This document shows, in pieces, positions 43,233 to 51,793 of a stretch of DNA of 64,000 nt. Position 1 is the stretch's first letter, and each line of letters opens with the position of its first letter. The stretch lies in assembly GCF_005239135.1 (NCBI RefSeq), contig NZ_QKNX01000006.1:1-64000 (forward strand). The letters run 5' to 3'. The notes under the pieces were generated by a model, which saw nothing but the letters and a program-made list of their open reading frames with translations, had not been told where the DNA came from and did no database searches. This DNA comes from Natronomonas salsuginis (GTDB taxonomy: Archaea; Halobacteriota; Halobacteria; Halobacteriales; Haloarculaceae). The position numbers and the translations under genes are program-made.

Positions 43233-45121
43233 GCCGAACACACCTCCCCGGCGCTCGCGTTTCCGTTCGAAAGCGCCCGCGCGGTCTCCAACCGGGCCGG
43301 CTGCTTCGGTGCGTCGCGCGGTGTGGCATCGATCACGCTGTTGTCCCGCATCCCCGGTGCCGATCCGCGGAGCGTCCGAAGGCCGCGCACAATCGGTCCG
43401 TCCGCGAGCGTCCGGGCCGCCCCGGTCCGGTGGAGTCGGCCGTCGACGGGATCGGTCGGACTGTACGGCCGGTTCAGCCCCTCGGCACCGCTCCAGTAGT
43501 TGCCCTCGCCGTCGTTGCTCCAGACCCGAAGCGGTCCGCTCGTCGCTCGAACGTGCCGTTCGTTGTCGGCGACATCGTTGCCGACGACGACGCTGGTCGG
43601 AAAGACCGACGAGGCCCGGAAACCGACTGCGTTTCCGACGATTGTGTTGTCGGCGTACAGCGAGTTCCGTGCGCTCGTCGAGATCGCCTGCCCGGTGTTG
43701 ATGACGGTGTTGTTCCCGACGTACGCGTCCGAGCCGCTCGTCGCGATCCCCTGCCGGGTCTCTGCGACGACGTTGTCGGCGATGGCCACGCCCGAGGGGC
43801 TCGTCATAATGACGACGCCGGACAGCTCCTGTTCGATCGCGCAGTTCCCAGCCACGAGCGCATCCGAGGTGTACATCAGGTGGACGCCGAAGCGGCCGCC
43901 GACGAACCGGTTATCGCGTACCGTGATCCCGCCGGATCGGTGGCTATACACCCCGTCTCGCCCGTCCTCGAACGTCGAGCGCTGCACGACCGCCGGTGAG
44001 CGTATCGCGACGACGCTCATGAACCCGTCCACCGGCTCGCTCGCGCCGCGTATCCGAACGCCATCGACGACGGCGCGGTCGACGTCCCTGAGGACGATCC
44101 CGGAGGCGGGCGTTTCGGCGCTGACCCCAGCGACGAGCAGCCGATCGACGCCGTCCGCGGTGACCGCGGCGTCGGAGTAGCCGTACGCCTCCTCAGTCTG
44201 GCGATCCCAGCTGGCTCGATCCTCGTCGACCGACGGATCCTCAGCTTGCAGCGAATCGCCGATCCCGTCGATCTCGACGCCCGAGATCGCCACATCGTCG
44301 GATCCGACGGTGACGACGGTTCCGTTGCCGTCGCCGTCGATCGTCGCCCCGTCACCGACGATCGTGACCGGTTTCGCGATCTCGATCGGGCCCGCGTAGG
44401 TCCCCGGCGGCAGCCGGATCGTCGTGTTGGGTTCCGCCGCCGCGAGGGCCGCCCGAAGCGTCGGTTCGTCCTCGCCGACGACGATCCCCGTCGGCCGGTC
44501 GAGCAGCTCGCGAGCGTCCCGGACCCGGTCGTCCGCGCCGGCGTGCTGGGACGCGATCCGATCGCGGGCGACCGAGCCGTCGTCGCGTCGCGTCTCGAAC
44601 CGGGCGCGCTCGTCCCAGCCGACCACCCACCCGCCGTGTTCCGACGCGAACGCCGCCGCACCGGCTCGGTCGGCGAACGCGACGGGCGTCGGACCGGCCG
44701 GCGTCCGCGCGTCGCTTCCGGTCACGAAATACGCCTCATCGGCCCGCACCCACTCGTCCGTGTTCTCGCCCACGAGGTGGCCGGACTCGTCGAGCGACAC
44801 CTCTGCCGGCGCGGCTTCGACGTACACGACGAGCGGATAGCCGAACTGCTGCTCGACGAGCGGGTCGTCGACCGCCGCCGCCGCGAGTTCGACCCCGCGG
44901 TAGCCGACGACGTACGGGTACTGTGAGTATGCGATCTGCGCTCGGGGGAGCAACTGTTCCGCGCCGAGCGCCTGCCGCTCTTCGAGCGTCAACCCCATCG
45001 CGACGGTCTCGTCGAAGTCGGCCGGCTCCGGCGCGGACGCGCCCGGTGACACGACGAACGACCCGACACCGACGAGCACGAAAAGAGAACAGCCTATCGC
45101 GACTGCGACTCGAAGCGTCAT
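43229..45121 (-). CDS. nosD: NosD with fused N-terminal NosL-like domain (copy 2)
   Basis: A 630-residue membrane-anchored protein with the same layout as copy 1: an N-terminal anchor (about residues 5-25), a NosL-like part (about 60-172; shared AYSQYPYVVGYRG, AYFVTGSDARTPAGPTPVAF, AFASEHGGWVVGWDE) without cysteines, and a beta-helix from about residue 215 (e.g. ITVRDNRFVGGRFGVHLMYT). First gene of the coupled nosD2-F2-Y2 set. The 150 bases upstream hold its promoter region; no specific box is certain. Confidence 0.88.
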   Translation of the reverse strand: MTLRVAVAIGCSLFVLVGVGSFVVSPGASAPEPADFDETVAMGLTLEERQALGAEQLLPRAQIAYSQYPYVVGYRGVELAAAAVDDPLVEQQFGYPLVVYVEAAPAEVSLDESGHLVGENTDEWVRADEAYFVTGSDARTPAGPTPVAFADRAGAAAFASEHGGWVVGWDERARFETRRDDGSVARDRIASQHAGADDRVRDARELLDRPTGIVVGEDEPTLRAALAAAEPNTTIRLPPGTYAGPIEIAKPVTIVGDGATIDGDGNGTVVTVGSDDVAISGVEIDGIGDSLQAEDPSVDEDRASWDRQTEEAYGYSDAAVTADGVDRLLVAGVSAETPASGIVLRDVDRAVVDGVRIRGASEPVDGFMSVVAIRSPAVVQRSTFEDGRDGVYSHRSGGITVRDNRFVGGRFGVHLMYTSDALVAGNCAIEQELSGVVIMTSPSGVAIADNVVAETRQGIATSGSDAYVGNNTVINTGQAISTSARNSLYADNTIVGNAVGFRASSVFPTSVVVGNDVADNERHVRATSGPLRVWSNDGEGNYWSGAEGLNRPYSPTDPVDGRLHRTGAARTLADGPIVRGLRTLRGSAPGMRDNSVIDATPRDAPKQPARLETARALSNGNASAGEVCSA

Positions 45122-45271
45122 GGTTGCACTGACCCTATCGGTGCTGATATGCCGTCTGGTGTGGCATTCGAATTCGAGCCCATTCGTTCCATCTCAGTCT
45201 CGTATGGACGGTGTGGGCGCCACGAATATAATCACCGCGTCGGCGTGAAAACCGGCTCGGGTGGGTGCCGA

Positions 45272-46141
45272 TCAGTAGAACTCGCGAACGAGGTCCATCG
45301 CGTCTTCGGGCGCGCCGTCCGGGACGTCCGTCATCGGCCCCTCGACACCCTCTCGCTTCTCGTAGCCGACGGAGTTTTCGTCCTGGTAGATGACGCCTTG
45401 GTACTCCTTACTGCGGTCGAGGATGAGCTCCTTGGCGTCGTCGTAGTCCGTCGGATCGTGGTCGAACTCCTCGTCGCCGACGTCGACGATCGAGTCGCGG
45501 AAGTAGTCGTACGTGTCGACGTCGTTGAACGTCACGCAGGGCGAGTAGACGTTGACGAAGCCGAAGCCGTCGTGCTCGATCGCCTGTTGGACGATCTCGG
45601 CGTGTCGCTGCGAGTCCGAGGAGAACGACTGGGCAATGAACGTTCCGCCCGCGGCGAGCGCCAACGCGAGGGGGTTGACCGGCTGTTGGTTCGTCCCGCT
45701 TGGGGAGGTCGAGGTCTCGAAGTCCTCCCGCGAGGTCGGCGAGAACTGCCCCTTCGTCAGCCCGTAGATCCGGTTATCCATCACGACGTAGGTCATATCG
45801 ACGTTCCGCCGCACCGCGTGGACGAAGTGCCCCGCGCCGATCGAGTAGCCGTCGCCGTCGCCGCCGGCGACCATCACTTCGAGTTCGGGGTTGGCGATCT
45901 TCACGCCGGTGCCGACCGGCAGGGCGCGACCGTGGACGCCGTGCAGCGCGTAGCTGTGCATGTACGTCCCGATCTTTCCGGAACAGCCGATCCCGGCGAC
46001 GACGAACGTGTTGTCGGGGTCGTTGCCGGTCTCGGCGAGCGCTTTCATCATCCCGTTCATCGTCCCGAAGTCGCCGCAGCCGGGACACCACGTCGGTTGC
46101 TTGTCTGATTTGAAGTCGGTGAATCGAACGTTCGAACTCAT
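45272..46141 (-). CDS. korB: 2-oxoacid:ferredoxin oxidoreductase, beta subunit
   Basis: A 289-residue thiamine-diphosphate subunit that oxidises a 2-oxoacid (probably pyruvate or 2-oxoglutarate) to acyl-CoA with ferredoxin. It has PTWCPGCGDFGTMNGMMKAL near the start (PGCG signature) and the thiamine motif GGDGDGYSIGAGHFVHAVRR plus VVMDNRIYGLTKGQFSPTS. Start one base after the alpha-subunit stop. Confidence 0.96.
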   Translation of the reverse strand: MSSNVRFTDFKSDKQPTWCPGCGDFGTMNGMMKALAETGNDPDNTFVVAGIGCSGKIGTYMHSYALHGVHGRALPVGTGVKIANPELEVMVAGGDGDGYSIGAGHFVHAVRRNVDMTYVVMDNRIYGLTKGQFSPTSREDFETSTSPSGTNQQPVNPLALALAAGGTFIAQSFSSDSQRHAEIVQQAIEHDGFGFVNVYSPCVTFNDVDTYDYFRDSIVDVGDEEFDHDPTDYDDAKELILDRSKEYQGVIYQDENSVGYEKREGVEGPMTDVPDGAPEDAMDLVREFY

Positions 46142-46142
46142 G

Positions 46143-47906
46143 TTAGACCTCCACCTCCGCCGCTTCGCCGAGGGCCGCTTTGACCTCTTCGGCGAGTTCG
46201 TCCGCGTTGAATCGGACGCCGTTGTACTTGTTGATGCGTTTCACGCGGCTGAGCGTGTCGTGCTCGATGAGGTCCGCGAACTGCCCCGTGGCGTTACACT
46301 CGACGACGATCGTCTCCTCGGCCGCCTCGACCTCCTCGGTGAGGTCCGGGCGCGGGAAGATGTACGGTACCGAGATGAACCGAACGTCGATGTCCTCCTC
46401 GGCCAGCATCTCGATCGCCTCCCGCATCGCACCCTCGTTAGATCCCCACGAGACGACGAGCGCGTCCGAATCTGGATCGCCGAACTCGCGGTAGCTCCAA
46501 TCTTCCTCCTCGTGCGCGGTCTCGACTTTCCGCTCGCGCTTGTCGACCTGCTCGATCCGCATGTCGGTGTCCTCCGTCCGGCGGCCCAACTCGTCGTGTT
46601 CGAGGCCGGTCGACATGTGCGCGCCGCCCGCCGTGCCGGGGAACGCTCGCGGGCTGACCCCGTCGTCGGTGAGCGCGTGCGGCTGGAACTGGCCCTTCTC
46701 GTTTTGCCACTCGTCGATCGTCTCGTCGTCGACGACCTTGCCGCGGTCGATCTCGACTGCGTCCATGTCGAACTCCTCGGGAGCGAACGTCTGCTCCGTG
46801 ACCGCGAGCGCGAGGTCGCCCGTCAGATACACCGGCATCTGGTACTTTTCGGCGAGGTTGAACGCCTCGATCGCCTTGTGGAAACACTCGGCGATGTTCG
46901 TGGGCGCGAGGACGAATCGGGGAATCTCGCCGTGCCCGCCGTACAGCATCTGGTTGAGATCGCCCTGTTCCTGCTTGGTCGGCATCCCCGTCGAGGGGCC
47001 CGATCGCATCACGTTACAGATGACGAGCGGCGTCTCCGAGGTCGCGACGAGACCGAACGTCTCGGTCATCAGATCGATTCCTGGCCCGGACGTGGCGGTC
47101 ATCGATCGCGCACCTGCGCGAGCGCCGCCGAGCGCCATGTTCACGGCCGAGAGTTCGTCCTCGGCCTGTACGACGATCCCGCCGTACTTTTCGATCCGCC
47201 CTTTCAGGTACTCCATCACGTCCGTCGCGGGCGTGATCGGATAACCGGCGTAGAATCGGCACCCGGCGACGAGCGCGCCCATGCCGATCGCTTCGTCGCC
47301 GTTCAACAGGACGTAGTCGTTGTCCGTCGTTTCGAGGTCGTACGGCGTCGAGAGGTCGTGCTCCTCCTCGACGTACTCCGCGCCGAGCCTCGCGGCCTGC
47401 TTGTTGTTCTCGACGATCGCCTCACCCTTCCCCCCGAAGCGCTTTTCGAGCGACTCGTCGAGGTATTCGATGTCGAACCCTGAGACGGAACAGGCGGCGC
47501 CCAATGCGACGATGTTCCGCATGATCGCCCCACCGGCGTCCTCGGCGAGCCGCTTCAGCGGCACGTCGAGCCCCGTCATCTCGCCCGGTGCCTCGAAGTC
47601 CGACATCATCGATCGCTCGCCGTCGTAGATGACGATAGAGTCGTCGTGCAGTTCGTCGAGGTTCTCCTCGACGGTCCGTTCAGTGAGGGCGATCAGGATG
47701 TCGAGTCTATCAACGACGCTCTCGACGCGGTCGACCGACGTCCGAACCTTGTATGCGGTGTATCCGCCACGGATTCGCGATGCGAAATCCTTTGAGGTAA
47801 AGACGTGGCGCCCCGCACGGGAGAGCGCCTGGGCGAAGATCTTCCCAGTCGAGTCGATCCCATCGCCGGCTTCGCCGCCGACGGCCCAGTTTAGGTCCTC
47901 TGGCAT
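46143..47906 (-). CDS. korA: 2-oxoacid:ferredoxin oxidoreductase, fused gamma-alpha subunit
   Basis: A 587-residue protein. Residues 1-~190 are the gamma domain (WAVGGEAGDGIDSTGKIFAQ, RIRGGYTAYKVRTSVD); about 200 onwards is alpha (EAIGMGALVAGCRFYAGYPITPATD, in part; LSAVNMALGGARAGARSMTA; SGPGIDLMTETFGLVATSE). The C-terminal transketolase-like part ends RFNADELAEEVKAALGEAAE. With the beta subunit it forms the two-subunit haloarchaeal enzyme. Divergent from the FNR-like gene. Confidence 0.96.
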   Translation of the reverse strand: MPEDLNWAVGGEAGDGIDSTGKIFAQALSRAGRHVFTSKDFASRIRGGYTAYKVRTSVDRVESVVDRLDILIALTERTVEENLDELHDDSIVIYDGERSMMSDFEAPGEMTGLDVPLKRLAEDAGGAIMRNIVALGAACSVSGFDIEYLDESLEKRFGGKGEAIVENNKQAARLGAEYVEEEHDLSTPYDLETTDNDYVLLNGDEAIGMGALVAGCRFYAGYPITPATDVMEYLKGRIEKYGGIVVQAEDELSAVNMALGGARAGARSMTATSGPGIDLMTETFGLVATSETPLVICNVMRSGPSTGMPTKQEQGDLNQMLYGGHGEIPRFVLAPTNIAECFHKAIEAFNLAEKYQMPVYLTGDLALAVTEQTFAPEEFDMDAVEIDRGKVVDDETIDEWQNEKGQFQPHALTDDGVSPRAFPGTAGGAHMSTGLEHDELGRRTEDTDMRIEQVDKRERKVETAHEEEDWSYREFGDPDSDALVVSWGSNEGAMREAIEMLAEEDIDVRFISVPYIFPRPDLTEEVEAAEETIVVECNATGQFADLIEHDTLSRVKRINKYNGVRFNADELAEEVKAALGEAAEVEV

Positions 47907-48068
47907 GCTACGTCGTGGTTCAACACGACGGACGTTAAGCCTTCTGAATACGCCCGTCTCTCTTTGATTCTCTGGCCAACGAATTCCCTCCGGAGAGTTT
48001 TCCACGCTCACTAACGAACCCGCCGACCGCTTCGAAAGCGCCTTGCGGACGGAGCGATCCATCCCTGT

Positions 48069-48716
48069 ATGGACTCAATCGAGACGACCGTGACCGCGAT
48101 CCACGACGTCGGTACGAACGCGGTCGCCATCGAGATCACGACACCGCCGGGCTTTAGCGCCGTCCCCGGTCAGTTCGTCAAGCTTTCGGCGACGATCGAC
48201 GACGAGACGGTCGCCCGCTTTTACACCGTCTCCTCGCGCGACACGCGAAACACGTTCGAACTCACCGTCAGCTACGACCCCGAGGAAGGCGGCGAGTTCA
48301 GCGAGTACCTACTCTCGCTTTCGTCCGGCGATTCGATCACTATCACCGGCCCATTCGGCGACGACTACTACGAGGGCGAACCGCGCGTCGTCGTCCTCGC
48401 TGGCGGTCCCGGTATCGGCCCCGCGGTTGCGATCGCCGAACGCGCGCTCGCCGACGGCCACGAAGCCGCCGTCGTCTATCGCGACGACGACCCGATTCAC
48501 GAGGATCGCCTGGCCACGTTGGCGGCGGGCGGTGCCGACGTGTTCGTGCTCGCCGACGAGACCGATCTCACCGACGCCGTCGCCGACGTGCTCACCAACG
48601 ACGACGGTGAACAGGTGTTCATCTACGGGTTCGCCGACTTCCTCGGGGACGCAGAAGCGGCGATCGAAGCCGCCGGCGGCGATCCCGACGCCGCGAAAGC
48701 CGAGAACTTCGGCTGA
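48069..48716 (+). CDS. FNR-like flavin oxidoreductase
   Basis: A 215-residue FAD-NAD(P) reductase-type protein. FAD-binding segment RFYTVSSRDTRNTFELTVSY (R-x-Y-T/S-x-S) and the nucleotide loop VVVLAGGPGIGPAVAIAERA are visible. The C-terminal CG(P) motif of typical FNRs is replaced by VFIYGFADFLGDAEAA. Likely passes electrons between ferredoxin and NAD(P); adjacency to the divergent korAB operon fits but does not prove this. Confidence 0.87.
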   Translation: MDSIETTVTAIHDVGTNAVAIEITTPPGFSAVPGQFVKLSATIDDETVARFYTVSSRDTRNTFELTVSYDPEEGGEFSEYLLSLSSGDSITITGPFGDDYYEGEPRVVVLAGGPGIGPAVAIAERALADGHEAAVVYRDDDPIHEDRLATLAAGGADVFVLADETDLTDAVADVLTNDDGEQVFIYGFADFLGDAEAAIEAAGGDPDAAKAENFG

Positions 48717-48740
48717 TCGGCGAGCCGTCTGCTCCCGGCC

Positions 48741-48750
48741 GTTTATATAC
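48741..48750 (+). promoter_or_regulatory. Strong TATA box without an ORF behind it
   Basis: GTTTATATAC lies in the short gap between the convergent FNR and epimerase genes and points on the plus strand into DNA with no protein-coding frame beyond a two-codon ATG reading frame. It may drive a small RNA. Confidence 0.45.
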
Positions 48751-48771
48751 GAAGGCGCGACCAGCGACACC

Positions 48772-48860
48772 ATGCGCTGAACGACGACCGCGGTCCGCCC
48801 GGGCTGGCGTGTGGCATACGGGCCGCGGAGAGGAAGTGTGCCGCCTGCTCGCCCTTTCTC
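48772..48860 (+). ncRNA. Candidate small non-coding RNA (promoter plus hairpin)
   Basis: Downstream of the TATA box at 48741-48750 lies a GC-rich sequence able to form a hairpin: GCGGTCCG (about 48791-48798) pairs with CGGGCCGC (about 48825-48832), with one G-U pair. It is not a tRNA, SRP or RNase P RNA. It runs towards the 3' end of the methylmalonyl-CoA epimerase gene, so it could also act as an antisense RNA to it. Speculative. Confidence 0.3.
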
Positions 48861-48864
48861 AGCG

Positions 48865-49248
48865 TCAGTGCTCCACGAACTCGATCAGCATCCCGCCAGT
48901 CGATCCGGGATGAAGGAACGCGACGTCGTGTCCCCACGCCCCCCGTCGCGGTTCCTCGTCGATCAACTCGACGTCGACGTCTGCGGCGGTTTCGAGCGCC
49001 GCCTCGATGTCATCGGTCTCCAGCGCGATGTGGTGCAGTCCCGAGCCGTGCCGCTTGAGATATCGCGCGATAGTTCCGTCATCCTGCGGTTCGAGGAGCT
49101 CGAAGTAGCCGTTCTCGAGTTCGAGAAAGATGACCTTTAGCTCCTGAAACCGCTCCTCGTGGGCGATCTCACAACCGAACAGATCCTCGTACAGGAAGGC
49201 GAGTCCCTCGGCATCGTCGGTCGCGACGCCGGCGTGATCGAAGCGCAT
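48865..49248 (-). CDS. mce: Methylmalonyl-CoA epimerase
   Basis: A 127-residue VOC-fold protein interconverting (R)- and (S)-methylmalonyl-CoA. Metal-ligand regions MRFDHAGVATDD, GLHHIALETDDIEAAL and the closing MLIEFVEH are typical. ATG at 49248; it lies 52 bases after the mutase large subunit on the same strand and probably in the same transcript. Confidence 0.94.
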   Translation of the reverse strand: MRFDHAGVATDDAEGLAFLYEDLFGCEIAHEERFQELKVIFLELENGYFELLEPQDDGTIARYLKRHGSGLHHIALETDDIEAALETAADVDVELIDEEPRRGAWGHDVAFLHPGSTGGMLIEFVEH

Positions 49249-49300
49249 ACCGGCGTCTCGATGGCCGGGGACAAAAACGCGCGGGAACGCGTCCGGTCGA

Positions 49301-50971
49301 TTACCCCTGGTACTCCCCAAAGACGTCCCGCATCGCGTTACAGATCTCGCCGGTCGTCGCGTACGCCTTCACGGCGTCGATGATCGGCGGCATGACGTTC
49401 TCGCCGCTGTCGGCGGCGTCCTTCAGCGCTTCGAGCGCCTCGTCGACGGCCTCCTGATCGCGGCTCTCGCGCAACTCCTGCACCCGCTCGCGCTGTTCGC
49501 GCTGCTCTTTTTCGCTGACCTCCTCGATATCCTCCTGTGGCTCCTCGTCGACTTCGAACTCGTTGACGCCGACGATGATCCGCTCGCCGGTCTCGATCTC
49601 GCGTTGGCGCTCGAAGGCGGTGTCCTGAATCTGCCGCTGGACCCACCGCTCTTCGACGGCCTGTCGCATCCCGCCGTGCTCGTCGACCTCCTCGAGCAAC
49701 TCGAACGCCTCGGCTTCGAGTTCGTCCGTCAGACTCTCGATGTAGTATGAGCCCGCCAGCGGATCGATCGTGTCCGCCGCGCCCGATTCGTGGGCGAGAA
49801 TCTGCTGTGTCCGAAGCGCCGTCCGGACGGACTGCTCAGTTGGGAGGCTGAGCGCCTCGTCCTTCCCGTTCGTGTGGAGGCTCTGCGTCCCGCCCAGGAC
49901 CGCCGCGAGCGCCTGATACGCGACCCGGACGACATTGTTTTCGACCTGTTGGGCGGTCAGCGTCGATCCCGCGGTCTGGGTGTGGAACTTCAGCTGTTTC
50001 GAGGCCGGCTTCTCGGCGTCGAAGCGCTCGTCCATGAGCTTGTACCACATGCGGCGGGCGGCGCGGAACTTCGCGACCTCCTCGAGTACGTTGTTGTGTG
50101 CGTTGAAGAAGAACGACAGCTGCGGCGCGAAGTCGTCCACGTCGAGGCCAGCTTCGATCGCGGCTTCGACGTACTCGAGTCCGTCGCCGAGGGTGAACGC
50201 GAGCTCTTGGGCCGCCGTCGAGCCGGCCTCGCGGATGTGGTATCCGGAGATCGAGATCGTGTTGAAGTTCGGGATCTCCTCGGCGCAGAACTCGAAGATG
50301 TCCGTGATGATCCGCATCGACGGCTCCGGCGGGAAGATGTAGGTGTTCCGCGCGATGTACTCTTTGAGAATATCGTTCTGTATCGTCCCGCGGAGCTGTT
50401 CTCGGTCGACGCCCTGCTTGTCGCCCACCGCGATGTACATCGCCAACAGGACCGACGCGGGCGCGTTGATTGTCATCGAGGTGGAGACCTCGTCGAGCGG
50501 AATCTCGCCGAAGACTGTCTCCATGTCGTCGAGTGAGTCGATGGCGACGCCGCTTTTGCCGACCTCCCCCTCCGCCATGACCGAATCGGAGTCGTAGCCC
50601 ATCTGGGTTGGCAGGTCGAACGCCATCGAGAGTCCGGTCTGTCCCTCGTCGAGCAGATAGTGGAATCGCTCGTTGGTCTCGGCGGCAGTTCCCATCCCGG
50701 CGTACTGCCGCATCGTCCACAGCCGCCCCCGGTACATCGTCGAGTACACGCCGCGCGTGTAGGGTTCCTCGCCCGGGAACCCGGTGTCCGTTCCGTAGTC
50801 GATGTCGGACACGTCGTCAGGCGTGTACAGCGGATCGACCGCCTGGCCGCCCGTATCCGTCGTAAACTCCTCTTTGCGTTCCCCGAATCGATCGACGGTC
50901 GGACCGTACGTGTCAGCCTCCCACTGATCGTGGCCCTCGCGAATCTCTTCGAGGTCGTCGGCGTCGAACAT
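49301..50971 (-). CDS. mcmA1: Methylmalonyl-CoA mutase, large (catalytic) subunit
   Basis: A 556-residue catalytic half that isomerises (R)-methylmalonyl-CoA to succinyl-CoA with adenosyl-B12. It contains [20 protein letters not shown] (TIM-barrel start), [40 protein letters not shown] and [20 protein letters not shown]. It has no C-terminal B12-binding domain; as in many archaea that half is a separate small subunit, which is not in this window. Upstream of mce. Confidence 0.96.
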   Translation of the reverse strand: MFDADDLEEIREGHDQWEADTYGPTVDRFGERKEEFTTDTGGQAVDPLYTPDDVSDIDYGTDTGFPGEEPYTRGVYSTMYRGRLWTMRQYAGMGTAAETNERFHYLLDEGQTGLSMAFDLPTQMGYDSDSVMAEGEVGKSGVAIDSLDDMETVFGEIPLDEVSTSMTINAPASVLLAMYIAVGDKQGVDREQLRGTIQNDILKEYIARNTYIFPPEPSMRIITDIFEFCAEEIPNFNTISISGYHIREAGSTAAQELAFTLGDGLEYVEAAIEAGLDVDDFAPQLSFFFNAHNNVLEEVAKFRAARRMWYKLMDERFDAEKPASKQLKFHTQTAGSTLTAQQVENNVVRVAYQALAAVLGGTQSLHTNGKDEALSLPTEQSVRTALRTQQILAHESGAADTIDPLAGSYYIESLTDELEAEAFELLEEVDEHGGMRQAVEERWVQRQIQDTAFERQREIETGERIIVGVNEFEVDEEPQEDIEEVSEKEQREQRERVQELRESRDQEAVDEALEALKDAADSGENVMPPIIDAVKAYATTGEICNAMRDVFGEYQG

Positions 50972-51025
50972 TATCGATGAATTCGAACCCGTCGGCTTAA
51001 GCGTTGGCGGGATGGCCTCGTCGGC

Positions 51026-51751
51026 TCAGACGCCCTCGATCGGCTCGGACTTCGCGTCCTTCGCGCCCGCGACCGTCTCTTCGACCGCTTCGACCCCTTC
51101 GTCGTGGACCAGATCGCCGACGATGACCGTGTCCGCGTGCCGGCCCATCTCGTAGGCCGATTCGTAATCGTCGACGCCGCCGCCGTAAAACGTAGCGGCG
51201 TCCTCGACCGCGTCGGCCGCGGCCCGGACCACGTCAGGATCGCCGAACGTCCCCGAATACTCGATATAGATGATTCGCTGGCCGAGCATCTGCTCCGCCA
51301 CCTCGGCGTAGGCGGCGACCTCGTCGACGTCGAGGTTGCAGTCGGCTTCGGTGTACGTCGCGACCGAGGAGTCGGGATTGAGGACGATGTACGCCTCGGG
51401 GAACGTCGCCTCCCAGTCGATCTCGCTGTCGAGTCGCGCCCACTCCTTGTGCGCGCCCGTCACCCAGAACGGGTCTCCGGCGTTGAGCACGATCGGCACG
51501 AAATAGCCATCCAGCCCGTCGCGGTGGACGACCGATCCAACGTTCGAGGGCTCGATGTAGACCGGCACGTCGTAGGCTGTCGTGGCCTCGACGACGCGCG
51601 CCATCTTCTCCTCGGTCATCCCTGTGGTGCCGCCGATCTCGAGGGCGTCGGTTCCGGTCGCACAGACGTCCTCGAACGTCTCGCCCTCAACGAGCGTCTT
51701 GTCGGGATCGATCTTGACGATGTGATCCCACGCTGCCCACGGCGCGCTCAT
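51026..51751 (-). CDS. Geranylgeranylglyceryl phosphate synthase family protein
   Basis: A 241-residue TIM-barrel prenyltransferase of the PcrB/GGGPS family that makes the first ether bond of archaeal lipids from glycerol-1-phosphate and geranylgeranyl-PP. Matches: [80 protein letters not shown] and [12 protein letters not shown]. Its own promoter lies in the 54-base gap before the mutase gene. Confidence 0.94.
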   Translation of the reverse strand: MSAPWAAWDHIVKIDPDKTLVEGETFEDVCATGTDALEIGGTTGMTEEKMARVVEATTAYDVPVYIEPSNVGSVVHRDGLDGYFVPIVLNAGDPFWVTGAHKEWARLDSEIDWEATFPEAYIVLNPDSSVATYTEADCNLDVDEVAAYAEVAEQMLGQRIIYIEYSGTFGDPDVVRAAADAVEDAATFYGGGVDDYESAYEMGRHADTVIVGDLVHDEGVEAVEETVAGAKDAKSEPIEGV

Positions 51752-51793
51752 ACACCCTCTGTATCGGTGGGTAGCTAAAACCGCTTCGACATT

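Noticed and set aside
35442-45121. Presence of a nosZ gene in the Nos block
   Set aside because: All frames between the Nos genes were read; none shows the CuA/CuZ motifs or the length (about 600 residues) of NosZ.
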